The position numbers and the translations under genes were made by a program. The notes beneath the pieces are model-generated. The model had not been told where the DNA came from. It did not search any database and was given only the letters and a program-made list of their open reading frames with translations. 64,000 nucleotides of DNA from Pseudomonas sp. W4I3 (lineage in GTDB: Bacteria; Pseudomonadota; Gammaproteobacteria; Pseudomonadales; Pseudomonadaceae), in assembly GCF_030816195.1 (NCBI RefSeq), contig NZ_JAUSXS010000001.1:434001-498000 (forward strand), given 5' to 3'. Positions 1 through 8,120 of this stretch are shown piece by piece (positions within the stretch are counted from its first letter, which is position 1; every line of letters begins with the position of its first letter).

Positions 1-1126
1 TGGCGTGGCTCATCTCCTGTAAGCGCTGGTAGAAACTGCGCGGGCCGAGGAAGAAACCACCATGAATCGAGATGCCATCGGGCTGCGCCGCATCGTCGAG
101 CAGCCCGGCATTGGCCTGTTGCTGGGTCGCCACGTCCGGGTACACCTTGCGCCGGATGATCCCGGCATCGGCCAGTACCAGCAGGCCGTTGACGAACATT
201 TCGCTACAACCGTAAAGGCCACGGGCGAACGGCTCAACGCCACCCTCACGGCTGATCAGGGGCGCCCACTGATACACATCCAGGTCGGTGAGCAGCAATC
301 GATAGGCTTCGTTATCGGCCTGACGTGCCAGCAGCGCGGCAGTCAGCGCATCGCCCATGGAGCCGATGCCGATCTGCAAGGTGCCTCCGTCGCGCACAAG
401 GGTGCTGGCATGCAGGCCGATAAAGTGGTCCTGGAACCCCACCGGCATGTTTGGCGTGGAGAACAACGTGGTGCTGTCTTTCTCATCGAGCAGGTAGTCG
501 AAGGCGTCCATGCCCAACTCGGCATCGCCGGGCATGTAGGGCAAGTCGCTGTGGACCTGGCCGACGATCAGGATGGTCTCACCCGCCGCGCGCCGCTTGG
601 CGATCATTGGCAGCAGGTCGAGGGTGATGTCCGGGTTGCAGCTCAAGCTCAGGCGGTCGGGATGCTCGGCGCTGCTGGCAACCAGTTGCGCCACCAGGTT
701 CAGGCCGGCGGCATTGATGTCCCGCGCTGCATGGCTGTAGTTACTGCTGACGTAATCCTGCTGGGCGGCGGCACTGTGGAGCAGGCTGCCGGGCTGCATG
801 AAGAATTGCTGCACGCGGATATTCTTCGGCAGGCTGTCTTTGTGCAGGTCGGCGAGAAAATCCAGCTCGGGATAATCGCCAAACACACGCTCGATAAAGG
901 GTTCGAGAAAGCGCTTCTGCAAACCGTCGCCGAGGGTGGGCCGACCCAGGCTCAGCGCGGTGTAGATCGTCAGCGCCCGCTCGGGCAACTGTGCGATGCG
1001 CCGGTACAGCGCGTTGACGAACAGATTGGGCTTGCCCAGCCCCAGCGGCATGCCCATGTGGATATGCGCCGGCAAACGGGCCAGTACGTCGTCAACTGCT
1101 TGCTCGATTGAACACAACTGCACCAT
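1..1126 (-). CDS. Acetyl-CoA hydrolase/transferase family protein (partial, C-terminus off the left edge)
   Basis: Reading leftwards from an ATG at 1126, the frame is open to the window edge (375 codons, no stop). The product starts MVQLCSIEQAVDDVLARLP and contains the glycine-rich HMGMPLGLGKPN segment, then later SREGGVEPFARGLYGCSEMFVNG, all typical of the acetyl-CoA hydrolase/CoA-transferase family, which moves or hydrolyses CoA from acyl-CoA thioesters such as acetyl-CoA, succinyl-CoA or propionyl-CoA. Family members are usually 500-640 residues, so roughly a third is missing. A long open frame on the opposite strand (62-1111) is a codon-bias shadow. The acyl substrate cannot be told from the sequence. 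Confidence 0.85.
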   Translation of the reverse strand, partial: MVQLCSIEQAVDDVLARLPAHIHMGMPLGLGKPNLFVNALYRRIAQLPERALTIYTALSLGRPTLGDGLQKRFLEPFIERVFGDYPELDFLADLHKDSLPKNIRVQQFFMQPGSLLHSAAAQQDYVSSNYSHAARDINAAGLNLVAQLVASSAEHPDRLSLSCNPDITLDLLPMIAKRRAAGETILIVGQVHSDLPYMPGDAELGMDAFDYLLDEKDSTTLFSTPNMPVGFQDHFIGLHASTLVRDGGTLQIGIGSMGDALTAALLARQADNEAYRLLLTDLDVYQWAPLISREGGVEPFARGLYGCSEMFVNGLLVLADAGIIRRKVYPDVATQQQANAGLLDDAAQPDGISIHGGFFLGPRSFYQRLQEMSHA

Positions 1127-1221
1127 CCGACTGCTCCCGAACATTCCATGAATTGGGGGTTGGACAGAGAGTGGCGGGTCTTTGCTGCAAAGAACAGTGG
1201 TGAAACACAAATCTCGGGCAC

Positions 1222-1249
1222 AAAAAAGCCGCCAGTAAGCGGCTTTTTT
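1222..1249 (-). terminator. Rho-independent terminator after cycB
   Basis: AAAAAAGCCGC and GCGGCTTTTTT form an 11-bp perfect stem with a 6-nt loop, giving a U-run on the minus strand just downstream of the cytochrome c5 stop codon (1263). It separates cycB from the acyl-CoA hydrolase gene, which therefore should have its own promoter in 1127-1221. Confidence 0.85.
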
Positions 1250-1262
1250 GACGAAAATCGGT

Positions 1263-1691
1263 TTATTTCAAGCCGGACATCTTCTCGATTGCACCCTTTA
1301 GCTCATCATCCGAGCAGTCGGCGCAGGTGCCTTTAGGCGGCATGGCGTTGATGCCAGTGATGGCCTTGGCAAGCAGCCCGTCGAGGCCACCCTGCTCTTT
1401 GGCACGTTTACCCCAGTCTGCCGCATCACCGATTTTCGGCGCATTCAGCAGGCCCGTGCCATGGCATGCGTTGCAATGTTTGGCGATCACTTCATCCGGC
1501 GTCTTGGCACCGCCGCCGCCACCCGCCGCCACAGCGACCTCCATGCCTTTGCATTCCTGGCCCTGGACGCAGACCTGGCCCACAGGCTCCAGGCGCTTGG
1601 CGATGTCGTCGTTGGTCGCAGCTTGAGCGCTGACAGCCCAAAGGGCCAGTACGGTTGCTGGTGCAGCCAGCATTTTCATAATTAGGTTCAC
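1263..1691 (-). CDS. cycB: Cytochrome c5
   Basis: This 142-residue secreted c-type cytochrome has an N-terminal signal peptide (about residues 1-24, ending AQA), a Gly-rich linker (56-62), one haem-binding CNACH motif at 73-77 and a candidate distal Met in the AMPPKG segment. The extra cysteine pair (CADC) near the C-terminus is typical of cytochrome c5. It carries electrons in the periplasm or at the inner membrane. The chosen start is GTG at 1691 because a GAGGGTGA ribosome site lies just upstream; ATG codons at 1679 and 1673 are alternatives that still leave a signal peptide. The gene ends at an intrinsic terminator (1222-1249). It matches the position of PA5300 in P. aeruginosa, next to pauR. 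Confidence 0.88.
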   Translation of the reverse strand: MNLIMKMLAAPATVLALWAVSAQAATNDDIAKRLEPVGQVCVQGQECKGMEVAVAAGGGGGAKTPDEVIAKHCNACHGTGLLNAPKIGDAADWGKRAKEQGGLDGLLAKAITGINAMPPKGTCADCSDDELKGAIEKMSGLK

Positions 1692-1860
1692 GCGTTCACC
1701 CTCAATGGTGGCTATTCACGCCTGCGGCCACGGTTTCGCAGGCGGCGAAAGTATAGCGGTTAGCCCGACCAGCCGAAACAACCCTATTAAATAAAGGGAG
1801 ATTCGACCTCGCGGTGTACGGCCGCGGGAACCTCTGCAACGCTGGCAGGGCGCCTCTTTT

Positions 1861-2409
1861 TCAGAAGTTCGCGGGTGTGGCTGCGCTGATTAGTCGCGCC
1901 GGCACGTCAAACGGATTGCGAAAACGATGGGGCTTACTACTTTCAAAGTAGTAGCTATCGCCAGCCTCAAGCACAAAAGTTTCAAGACCGACCACCAGCT
2001 CCAGGCGCCCTTCCACCAGAATCCCGGTTTCTTCGCCTTCATGGGTGAGCATTTCCTCGCCCGTGTCGGCGCCTGGCGGGTAGATTTCGTTGAGAAACGC
2101 GATGGCTCGGCTGGGGTGCGCTCGGCCTACCAGCTTCATGGTGACGGCACCGTCGGAAATGTCGATCAGCTCATTGGCTTTATAGACGATCTGCGTCGGT
2201 ATTTCCTGGAGGATCTCTTCGGAAAAGAACTCGACCATGGACATGGGAATGCCACCCAGCACCTTGCGCAGGGAACTGATCGAGGGGCTGACGCTGTTTT
2301 TCTCGATCATCGAAATGGTGCTGTTGGTGACGCCCGCGCGCTTGGCAAGCTCGCGCTGGGAAAGGCCTTTGAGTTTACGGATGGATTGCAGTCGTTCGCC
2401 GACGTCCAA
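1861..2409 (-). CDS. pauR: PauR-type polyamine-responsive repressor (XRE HTH + cupin)
   Basis: The 182-residue product has an XRE-type helix-turn-helix (about 8-62, with GLSQRELAKRAGVTNSTIS) and a C-terminal cupin sensor domain (about 105-178). This is the PuuR/PauR architecture: a repressor released by polyamine-derived compounds. Its place between cycB and dadX is that of PA5301 (PauR) in P. aeruginosa, and likely targets (the oxidase at 6436, kauB at 13991) are in the same window. The start codon is TTG at 2409; a full AGGAGG lies 8-9 bases upstream and no better in-frame ATG exists. An inverted repeat in its promoter region (2437-2484) could serve autoregulation. The role is inferred from homology and synteny. 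Confidence 0.82.
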   Translation of the reverse strand: MDVGERLQSIRKLKGLSQRELAKRAGVTNSTISMIEKNSVSPSISSLRKVLGGIPMSMVEFFSEEILQEIPTQIVYKANELIDISDGAVTMKLVGRAHPSRAIAFLNEIYPPGADTGEEMLTHEGEETGILVEGRLELVVGLETFVLEAGDSYYFESSKPHRFRNPFDVPARLISAATPANF

Positions 2410-2436
2410 TGCAGGAGCCTCCTAGGATTCAGGCTT

Positions 2437-2484
2437 TGTTGTAATTGAGCGTTATCATGGCGACAGCGTTCAGTATTTACAACA
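2437..2484. promoter_or_regulatory. Inverted repeat upstream of pauR, possible operator
   Basis: TGTTGTAA at 2437-2444 is repeated as its reverse complement TTACAACA at 2477-2484, 32 bp apart, in the 116-bp gap between dadX and pauR. The spacing of about four helical turns would suit two repressor dimers. No assignment to a regulator is shown by the sequence itself. Confidence 0.35.
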
Positions 2485-2525
2485 CTTGGGCCTAAATCCC
2501 GAGCGGCGGCATTCGTATCGGGCGA

Positions 2526-3599
2526 TCAAGCCCCGCAATAGAGCCTTGGCACCCGGCGCAGGTTGCAGAAGATCTGGTAGGGGATGGTCTCAGCTGCGGC
2601 CGCGACGTCGCTGGCGAGGATATTCTTGCCCCACAACTCCACCGTGGAACCCAGGCCCGCCTGAGGCACATCCGTCAGGTCGACACACAGCATGTCCATG
2701 GACACCCGGCCCAGTAACTGGCTGCGCTGGCCGGCGACCAGCACCGGTGTGCCAGTGGGGGCGTGACGCGGGTAGCCATCGGCATACCCCATGGCCACCA
2801 CGCCGATACGCATCGGCTTGGGCGTGACGAACTTGGCACCGTAGCCTACTGGCTCACCCGTCGGCAGTTCGCGGACGCAAATGATCTTGGACTCCAGGGT
2901 CATCACGGGCTGCAAACGTGCAGCGATGGCCTGGTCTTCGCCAAAGGGCGTAGCGCCGTAGAGCATGATGCCTGGGCGCACCCAGTCGCTGGTCACACTC
3001 GGCCACCCCAATACAGACGGTGAATTGCGCAGGCTGACCTCAGCCGCCAGACCCTGACGAGCCGCTTCGAATACCGCCACTTGTTCGTTGCTGCTCACGC
3101 AATCGAGCTCGTCGGCGCGGGCGAAATGGCTCATCAGCACGATCTTCGCGACTTTGCCGCTGGCCAGCAGGCGCTTGTAAGCGTCCTGGTAATCCTTGGG
3201 ATGCAGGCCGACACGGTGCATGCCCGAGTCCAGCTTGAGCCAGATGGTCAACGGCTTGCTCAGCGCGGTCTGCTCGATAGCCTCCAGTTGCCACAGCGAA
3301 TGCACCACGCACCACAGGTCCTGCTCGATGATCAGCGGAAGTTCATCGGCTTCGAAAAATCCTTCCAACAGCAGCACCGGCGCACGTATCCCGGCGGCGC
3401 GCAGCTCCAAGGCCTCTTCAATGCACGCCACCGCGAACCCATCGGCCTGGGCTTCCAGCGCCTGGGCGACAGCTACCGCGCCATGGCCGTAGGCATCCGC
3501 CTTGATCACGGCAAGGGCCTTGGCCCCGGTGACTTCACGGGCCAATTGGTAATTGTGGCGCAGGGCTTGGAGGTCGATCAGGGCACGGGCAGGACGCAT
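2526..3599 (-). CDS. dadX: Alanine racemase, catabolic (DadX)
   Basis: This PLP-dependent enzyme interconverts L- and D-alanine, here feeding D-alanine to DadA. Its 357 residues match the P. aeruginosa DadX length. The PLP lysine is K33 in [11 protein letters not shown] and the second catalytic base is Y253 in VGYGAKF. The gene lies downstream of dadA and the RidA-family gene on the same strand, the usual catabolic dad arrangement. However, an intrinsic terminator (3626-3661) stands between the RidA gene and dadX, so dadX may be transcribed at reduced level or from its own promoter. Confidence 0.93.
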   Translation of the reverse strand: MRPARALIDLQALRHNYQLAREVTGAKALAVIKADAYGHGAVAVAQALEAQADGFAVACIEEALELRAAGIRAPVLLLEGFFEADELPLIIEQDLWCVVHSLWQLEAIEQTALSKPLTIWLKLDSGMHRVGLHPKDYQDAYKRLLASGKVAKIVLMSHFARADELDCVSSNEQVAVFEAARQGLAAEVSLRNSPSVLGWPSVTSDWVRPGIMLYGATPFGEDQAIAARLQPVMTLESKIICVRELPTGEPVGYGAKFVTPKPMRIGVVAMGYADGYPRHAPTGTPVLVAGQRSQLLGRVSMDMLCVDLTDVPQAGLGSTVELWGKNILASDVAAAAETIPYQIFCNLRRVPRLYCGA

Positions 3600-3625
3600 G
3601 GCGGCGGGCTTCTAGGCGGCGAGTG

Positions 3626-3661
3626 AAAAAAACCGGCGCTGACCAACAACATCGGCGCCGG
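3626..3661 (-). terminator. Intrinsic terminator between ridA-like gene and dadX
   Basis: CCGGCGC (3633-3639) pairs with GCGCCGG (3655-3661) over a 15-nt loop, and the minus strand continues into seven U residues (A-run 3626-3632). It lies within the 77-bp gap after the RidA-family stop codon, where continuous dadA-ridA-dadX transcription would otherwise be expected. Confidence 0.7.
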
Positions 3662-3676
3662 GAGAGGGATGCTTAT

Positions 3677-4030
3677 TTAAGGCAGCGCGGCCACGACGGA
3701 CAGCTCTACCAGGATTTGCGGTTCACACAGTTTGGCTTCAACCGTGGCGCGAGCCGGCGCGACGCCCTTGGGCAGCCACGTGTCCCACACCGCATTCATG
3801 CCGGCGAAGTCGGCATCGATGTCTTTCAGATAGATCGTCACCGACAGCAACCGGGTCTTGTCGGTGCCAGCTAGGTCCAGCAAACGCTCGATGTTGACCA
3901 GGGTTTCGCGGGTTTGTTGTTCAATGCCGGCATTCATGTCGTCGCCGACCTGGCCTGCCAGATACACGGTACCGCTGTGAACAACGATCTGGCTCATGCG
4001 CTCATTGGTGAGCTGGCGCTGGATTGACAT
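3677..4030 (-). CDS. RidA/YjgF-family protein of the dad locus
   Basis: The 117-residue product belongs to the Rid family (imine/enamine deaminase or related). It carries [14 protein letters not shown] near the N-terminus and the usual [13 protein letters not shown] near the C-terminus. A role in clearing the 2-iminopropanoate made by DadA is plausible from its position. The start is the ATG at 4030, preceded by AGGAG; an upstream ATG at 4057 would add nine unlikely residues. It overlaps the end of dadA by 29 bases, so the two are translationally linked. It corresponds to PA5303. Confidence 0.85.
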   Translation of the reverse strand: MSIQRQLTNERMSQIVVHSGTVYLAGQVGDDMNAGIEQQTRETLVNIERLLDLAGTDKTRLLSVTIYLKDIDADFAGMNAVWDTWLPKGVAPARATVEAKLCEPQILVELSVVAALP

Positions 4031-5303
4031 GTCGTGCGGACTCCTGGTGGTTGCCATAACGGGAAATAGCGAGGCCTTCGGCGCTGATCTGCGGGGTTTT
4101 CTTCGCCATCAGGTCGGCCAGCAAACGACCGGAGCCGCAGGCCATGGTCCAGCCGAGAGTGCCGTGGCCGGTATTCAGGAACAGGTTCTTGAATGGGGTG
4201 CCGCCGACAATCGGTGTGCCATCGGGTGTGGTCGGGCGCAGGCCGGTCCAGAAACTGGCCTGGGCCAGATCGCCGCCCTGAGGATAAAGGTCGTTGACGA
4301 TCATCTCCAGGGTTTCACGCCGCCGCGGGTTAAGCGACAGGTCAAAACCGGCTATCTCAGCCATGCCACCGACGCGAATGCGGTTGTCGAAACGGGTGAT
4401 CGCGACTTTGTAGGTTTCGTCCAGGATGGTCGAGGTCGGCGCCATCGCCGGGTTGGTGATCGGCACGGTCAGCGAATAGCCCTTGAGCGGGTACACCGGC
4501 GCCTTGATCCCCAGCGGCTTGAGCAGCTTCGGCGAGTAACTGCCGAGGGCCAGCACATAGCGGTCGGCGGTTTCCAACTGGCCGTCGATCCACACGCCGT
4601 TGATGCGGTCGCCTGCGTAATCGAGGCGCTGGATGTCCTGTTCGAAACGAAACTCCACGCCCAGCTGCTTGCACATCTCCACCAGGCGGGTGGTGAACAT
4701 TTGGCAGTCGCCGGTCTGGTCGTTGGGCAGGCGCAGGGCGCCGGCTAGAATATCGGTGACGCTGGCCAGGGCCGGCTCGACCCGGGCGATGCCGGCACGG
4801 TCCAGCAGTTCGAACGGCACGCCGGACTCCTGCAACACGGCAATGTCCTTGGCCGCGCCATCGAGCTGGGCCTGGGTGCGGAACAGTTGGGTGGTGCCCA
4901 GGCTGCGCCCTTCGTAGGCAATCCCGGTTTCAGCGCGCAGTTCGTCGAGGCAGTCACGGCTGTACTCGGACAGGCGGACCATGCGCTCCTTGTTCACCGC
5001 ATACCGGCTGGCGGTGCAATTGCGCAGCATCTGCGCCATCCACAGGTATTGGTCGATATCGGCGGTGGCCTTGATCGCCAGCGGCGCATGGCGCTGCAGC
5101 AGCCATTTGATCGCCTTGAGCGGCACGCCCGGCGCGGCCCATGGCGACGCGTAGCCTGGGGATACCTGGCCGGCGTTGGCGAAACTGGTCTCCATGGCGG
5201 CGGCCGGTTGACGGTCGACCACTACGACGTCAAAGCCGGCCCGAGCCAAATAATAGGCACTGGTCACGCCAATGACGCCGCTACCCAAGACCAGAACGCG
5301 CAT
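4002..5303 (-). CDS. dadA: D-amino acid dehydrogenase small subunit
   Basis: This 433-residue FAD enzyme oxidises D-alanine and other D-amino acids to 2-oxo acids at the inner membrane, passing electrons to the respiratory chain. It starts [20 protein letters not shown], the FAD-binding GxGxxG fold, followed by the DadA-typical [19 protein letters not shown]. The ATG at 5303 is chosen; 43 upstream codons in frame are not family sequence. A sigma-70-like promoter (5392-5420) and the divergent lrp gene lie upstream, as in other pseudomonads where Lrp (DadR) activates dadA in response to alanine. Confidence 0.94.
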   Translation of the reverse strand: MRVLVLGSGVIGVTSAYYLARAGFDVVVVDRQPAAAMETSFANAGQVSPGYASPWAAPGVPLKAIKWLLQRHAPLAIKATADIDQYLWMAQMLRNCTASRYAVNKERMVRLSEYSRDCLDELRAETGIAYEGRSLGTTQLFRTQAQLDGAAKDIAVLQESGVPFELLDRAGIARVEPALASVTDILAGALRLPNDQTGDCQMFTTRLVEMCKQLGVEFRFEQDIQRLDYAGDRINGVWIDGQLETADRYVLALGSYSPKLLKPLGIKAPVYPLKGYSLTVPITNPAMAPTSTILDETYKVAITRFDNRIRVGGMAEIAGFDLSLNPRRRETLEMIVNDLYPQGGDLAQASFWTGLRPTTPDGTPIVGGTPFKNLFLNTGHGTLGWTMACGSGRLLADLMAKKTPQISAEGLAISRYGNHQESARHVNPAPAHQ

Positions 5304-5391
5304 TTTTATATCCTCATCGCGGCCAAGCCGCTGACGTGTGTTATTGGAGCAATGATGAGCGCAGTGTAAAAAACAATCGCCAGTGCATTTC

Positions 5392-5420
5392 ACTATATAA
5401 ATGCCTATATTTGGCGACAA
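5392..5420 (-). promoter_or_regulatory. Predicted sigma-70 promoter of dadA
   Basis: On the minus strand TTGTCG (-35, at 5415-5420) and TATAGT (-10, at 5392-5397) are spaced by 17 bp, about 90 bp upstream of the dadA ATG. The surrounding AT-rich stretch is the only low-GC DNA nearby and is a natural place for Lrp binding. Confidence 0.6.
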
Positions 5421-5432
5421 TTCTCGGCACAA

Positions 5433-5948
5433 ATGCTTTTTACAGAGGCGTATCCCCTATGCGTACCAACACCCAGACCAAGGCGGGAGCTGGACAAGAT
5501 CGACCGCAATATCCTGCGCATCCTGCAAACCGACGGGCGCATTTCGTTCACTGAGCTGGGAGAAAAGGTCGGGCTGTCGACGACGCCGTGTACCGAGCGG
5601 GTGCGCCGCCTGGAGCGCGAAGGGATCATCATGGGCTACAACGCTCGGCTCAACCCGCAGCATCTGAAAGGAAGTTTGCTGGTATTTGTCGAGATCAGCC
5701 TGGATTACAAGTCCGGCGACACGTTTGAAGAGTTCCGCCGCGCCGTGCTCAAACTGCCGCATGTGCTGGAATGTCACCTGGTGTCCGGGGACTTCGACTA
5801 CCTGGTGAAAGCACGGATTTCCGAGATGGCCTCGTACCGCAAATTACTCGGCGACATCCTGCTCAAGTTGCCCCATGTGCGCGAATCCAAGAGCTATATC
5901 GTGATGGAAGAAGTGAAGGAAAGCCTGAACCTGCCGATCCCCGACTGA
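5433..5948 (+). CDS. lrp: Lrp-family regulator (DadR type), apparent N-terminal frameshift
   Basis: This leucine-responsive regulatory protein has an N-terminal winged HTH ([21 protein letters not shown] through [16 protein letters not shown]) and an AsnC/Lrp ligand domain after it. Divergent from dadA, it is the expected activator of the dad genes. The usual start, MRTNTQTK, is visible at ATG 5459 behind AGAGG, but it is out of frame: one extra G at about 5482-5483 separates it from RELDKIDRN. As written, the only in-frame start is ATG 5433, which has no ribosome site and gives an atypical 17-residue N-terminus. Either the base is a sequence error or expression is impaired. Confidence 0.85.
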   Translation: MLFTEAYPLCVPTPRPRRELDKIDRNILRILQTDGRISFTELGEKVGLSTTPCTERVRRLEREGIIMGYNARLNPQHLKGSLLVFVEISLDYKSGDTFEEFRRAVLKLPHVLECHLVSGDFDYLVKARISEMASYRKLLGDILLKLPHVRESKSYIVMEEVKESLNLPIPD

Positions 5949-5967
5949 CTGACACACCTCCCTCATG

Positions 5968-6321
5968 TCAGACCAGCACTTGCCGGGTGCTCGCCATGTA
6001 TTCATGGATCTGCTTTTCCACCCGAGGGTGTATCAGCTCCACCGGCCGCCGACCGTTGGGGCATGGCAGGGTCTGGGTGGTGCCAAACAGCCTGCAGATA
6101 AGCGGACGCTCATCGTAAACCGTGCAGCCGTTGGGCCCCAGGTGCACGCAATTCAACTCGTCCATGGCAGCGTCCTGCTCGGCAGCGGTCTTGCGTGGCA
6201 GGCGTGACATTTCCTCAGGCGAAGTGGTCACCGGCCCACAGCAGTCATGGCAACCAGGGACACACTCGAACGAAGGAATCTGCCTGCGCAAGGCGCTGAC
6301 TTTCTGACTGTTGCAACTCAT
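5968..6321 (-). CDS. YkgJ-family cysteine cluster protein
   Basis: The 117-residue product has cysteines at 3, 20, 24, 27 and 28 (ECVPGCHDCCGPVT) and further cysteines in the ELNCVHLGPNGC and LICRLFG segments, the pattern of the YkgJ/UPF0153 family, believed to bind zinc or an iron-sulphur cluster. The molecular role is unknown. The start is ATG 6321; a GTG at 6333 would add four residues. It is convergent with lrp and divergent from the polyamine oxidase gene. Confidence 0.8.
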   Translation of the reverse strand: MSCNSQKVSALRRQIPSFECVPGCHDCCGPVTTSPEEMSRLPRKTAAEQDAAMDELNCVHLGPNGCTVYDERPLICRLFGTTQTLPCPNGRRPVELIHPRVEKQIHEYMASTRQVLV

Positions 6322-6435
6322 GCAAATCCACACCCAACCGCGACTAGACCGGGATTCTGCCGTAAAACGCCCCGCGCAGACAGCTTCGTCCGACCGCTGT
6401 ATCCTGCGTCAAATTTTCCAAACAGGGAGCTCCCC

Positions 6436-7729
6436 ATGACCGCCAGCGCCCGGCACACCGCGTCCTACTACGCTGCCAGCAGCGTGCCGCACCCCGATTA
6501 CCCGGCGTTGACCGGTGAGGTGCGCGCCGATGTCTGCGTGATTGGCGGCGGGTATTCCGGGCTCAACACCGCCCTGGAGCTGGCCGAGCGCGGGTTCAGC
6601 GTGGTGCTGCTGGAGGCGCGCAAGATCGGCTGGGGCGCCAGCGGGCGTAACGGCGGGCAGCTGATTCGCGGCGTCGGCCATGGCCTTGACCAGTTCGCCA
6701 AGGTGATCGGCACCGACGGCGTGCGCCAGATGAAGCTGATGGGCCTGGAAGCCGTGGAGATCGTGCGCGAACGTGTCGAACGCTTCCAGATCGCCTGCGA
6801 CCTGACTTGGGGTTACTGCGACCTGGCCAACAAACCCCGCGACCTTGAGGGCCTCGCCGAAGACGCCGAAGAGCTGCGCAGCCTGGGTTATCGCCATCCA
6901 GTCCGCCTGCTGCAAGCCAGCGAGATGGGCAGCGTGATCGGCTCCGACCGCTATGTGGGCGGGATGATCGACATGGGCTCCGGACACCTGCATCCGTTGA
7001 ACCTCGCCCTGGGTGAAGCCGCCGCCGCGCAGCAGTTGGGCGTGAAGTTGTTCGAGCAGTCTGAAGTGACGCGCATCGACTACGGCTCGCAGGTCAAGGT
7101 GTACACCGCCCAGGGCCAGGTGCTCGCCAATACCCTGGTACTTGCCTGCAACGCGTACATCAACGGCCTCAACCCACACCTGAGCGGCAAAATATTGCCC
7201 GCCGGCAGCTACATCATCGCCACCGAACCCCTGAGTGAAGCGCAAGCCGCCAGCCTGTTGCCGCAGAACATGGCGGTGTGTGACCAGCGGGTAACGGTGG
7301 ACTATTTCCGCCTGTCCGCCGACCGCCGCCTGTTGTTCGGCGGCGCCTGCCATTATTCCGGGCGCGACCCGAAAGACATCGGCGCCTATATGCGGCCAAA
7401 AATGCTGCAGGTGTTCCCGCAGTTGGCCAACGTGAAGATCGACTACCAATGGGGCGGCATGATTGGCATCGGCGCCAATCGGTTTGCCGCAGATCGGACG
7501 CCTGGCCGATCACCCCAATGTGTATTACGCCCAGGCCTACGCTGGCCACGGCCTGAACGCCACCCACCTGGCGGGCAGGTTGCTGGCCGAAGCCATCAGC
7601 GGCCAGCAGCAAGGACGCTTCGACCTGTTCGCCCAAGTGCCGCACATTACCTTCCCTGGCGGTAAACACCTGCGCTCGCCGCTGCTGGCCCTAGGAATGC
7701 TCTGGCACCGCCTCAAGGAACTGGTCTGA
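6436..7729 (+). pseudogene. FAD-dependent gamma-glutamylputrescine oxidase-like gene (PauB type), frameshifted
   Basis: The start ATG 6436 follows AGGGAGC. Residues 31-50 carry VCVIGGGYSGLNTALELAER, the FAD Rossmann motif, and the whole first part matches the DAO/PuuB-like oxidases that oxidise gamma-glutamyl-polyamines. After WGGMIGIGAN the frame breaks: with one T fewer in the TTT at 7483-7485 it reads on as RLPQIGRLADHPNVYYAQAYAGHGLNATHLAG, continued in the shifted frame to the TGA at 7727-7729. As written the product is cut into out-of-frame residues ending at 7665. In position it matches PA5309 (pauB4). The lost part includes the C-terminal FAD-contacting segment, so the written protein is unlikely to work. 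Confidence 0.85.
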
Positions 7730-7954
7730 TCAATCGCGCCAGAATGGCTTCAAGCCTTCGTGGCGCGCCTGTTCTGCCGTCAGGCCTACGTCGAGCAATT
7801 GCTCCCGGGTCAGCGTGAGCAAGGCCTTGCGTGTATGACGGCGGCGCCAGAACAGGCTCCAGCGGTTGTCGCCGGGCATAGACAACGTCCGCTCCTGGGC
7901 TGCTTCCAGTTCCTGGCTGTGTAATGCCAGCCGCACATCGCTCATGCCGTTCAT
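7730..7954 (-). CDS. DUF1127 small protein
   Basis: This 74-residue basic protein has a C-terminal DUF1127 (YjiS-like) helix pair: FWRRRHTRKALLTLTREQLLDVGLTAEQARHE. Similar small arginine-rich proteins occur widely in proteobacteria; roles in RNA turnover and phosphate or carbon metabolism have been reported for some. The ATG at 7954 follows a GAGGG ribosome site; a second ATG (7945) is also possible. The gene sits back to back with a MocR-type regulator and shares with it a 166-bp region full of ATACAGAT repeats. It directly abuts the end of the oxidase gene on the other strand. Confidence 0.78.
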   Translation of the reverse strand: MNGMSDVRLALHSQELEAAQERTLSMPGDNRWSLFWRRRHTRKALLTLTREQLLDVGLTAEQARHEGLKPFWRD

Positions 7955-8012
7955 TTTGTTATCCCTCGTTAGCTTGCTGCCTTAAGTGACTAGAATGAAC
8001 GGGTGCGCAAAA

Positions 8013-8101
8013 CCAATACAGATTCAACCTGCCTTTATTAAATCCATACAGATACTGCCTATGAACGGCTGAATCCTGTATTTTCTGCCTATCTGTATTG
8101 G
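8013..8101. promoter_or_regulatory. ATACAGAT repeat cluster, likely MocR-type operator
   Basis: A perfect 11-bp inverted repeat, CCAATACAGAT (8013-8023) and ATCTGTATTGG (8091-8101), encloses a third copy ATACAGAT (8046-8053) in direct orientation exactly 30 bp from the first. A partial copy CTGTAT lies at 8076-8081. The block lies in the divergent promoter region of the DUF1127 gene and the MocR regulator; MocR proteins commonly bind such repeated half-sites. Confidence 0.6.
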
Positions 8102-8120
8102 TCCCCTGGGAGTGACCGCC

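Noticed and set aside
62..1111. Long open frame on the + strand (349 codons)
   Set aside because: It lies wholly antisense to the acyl-CoA hydrolase gene, whose translation has clear family sequence; the shadow frame has none.
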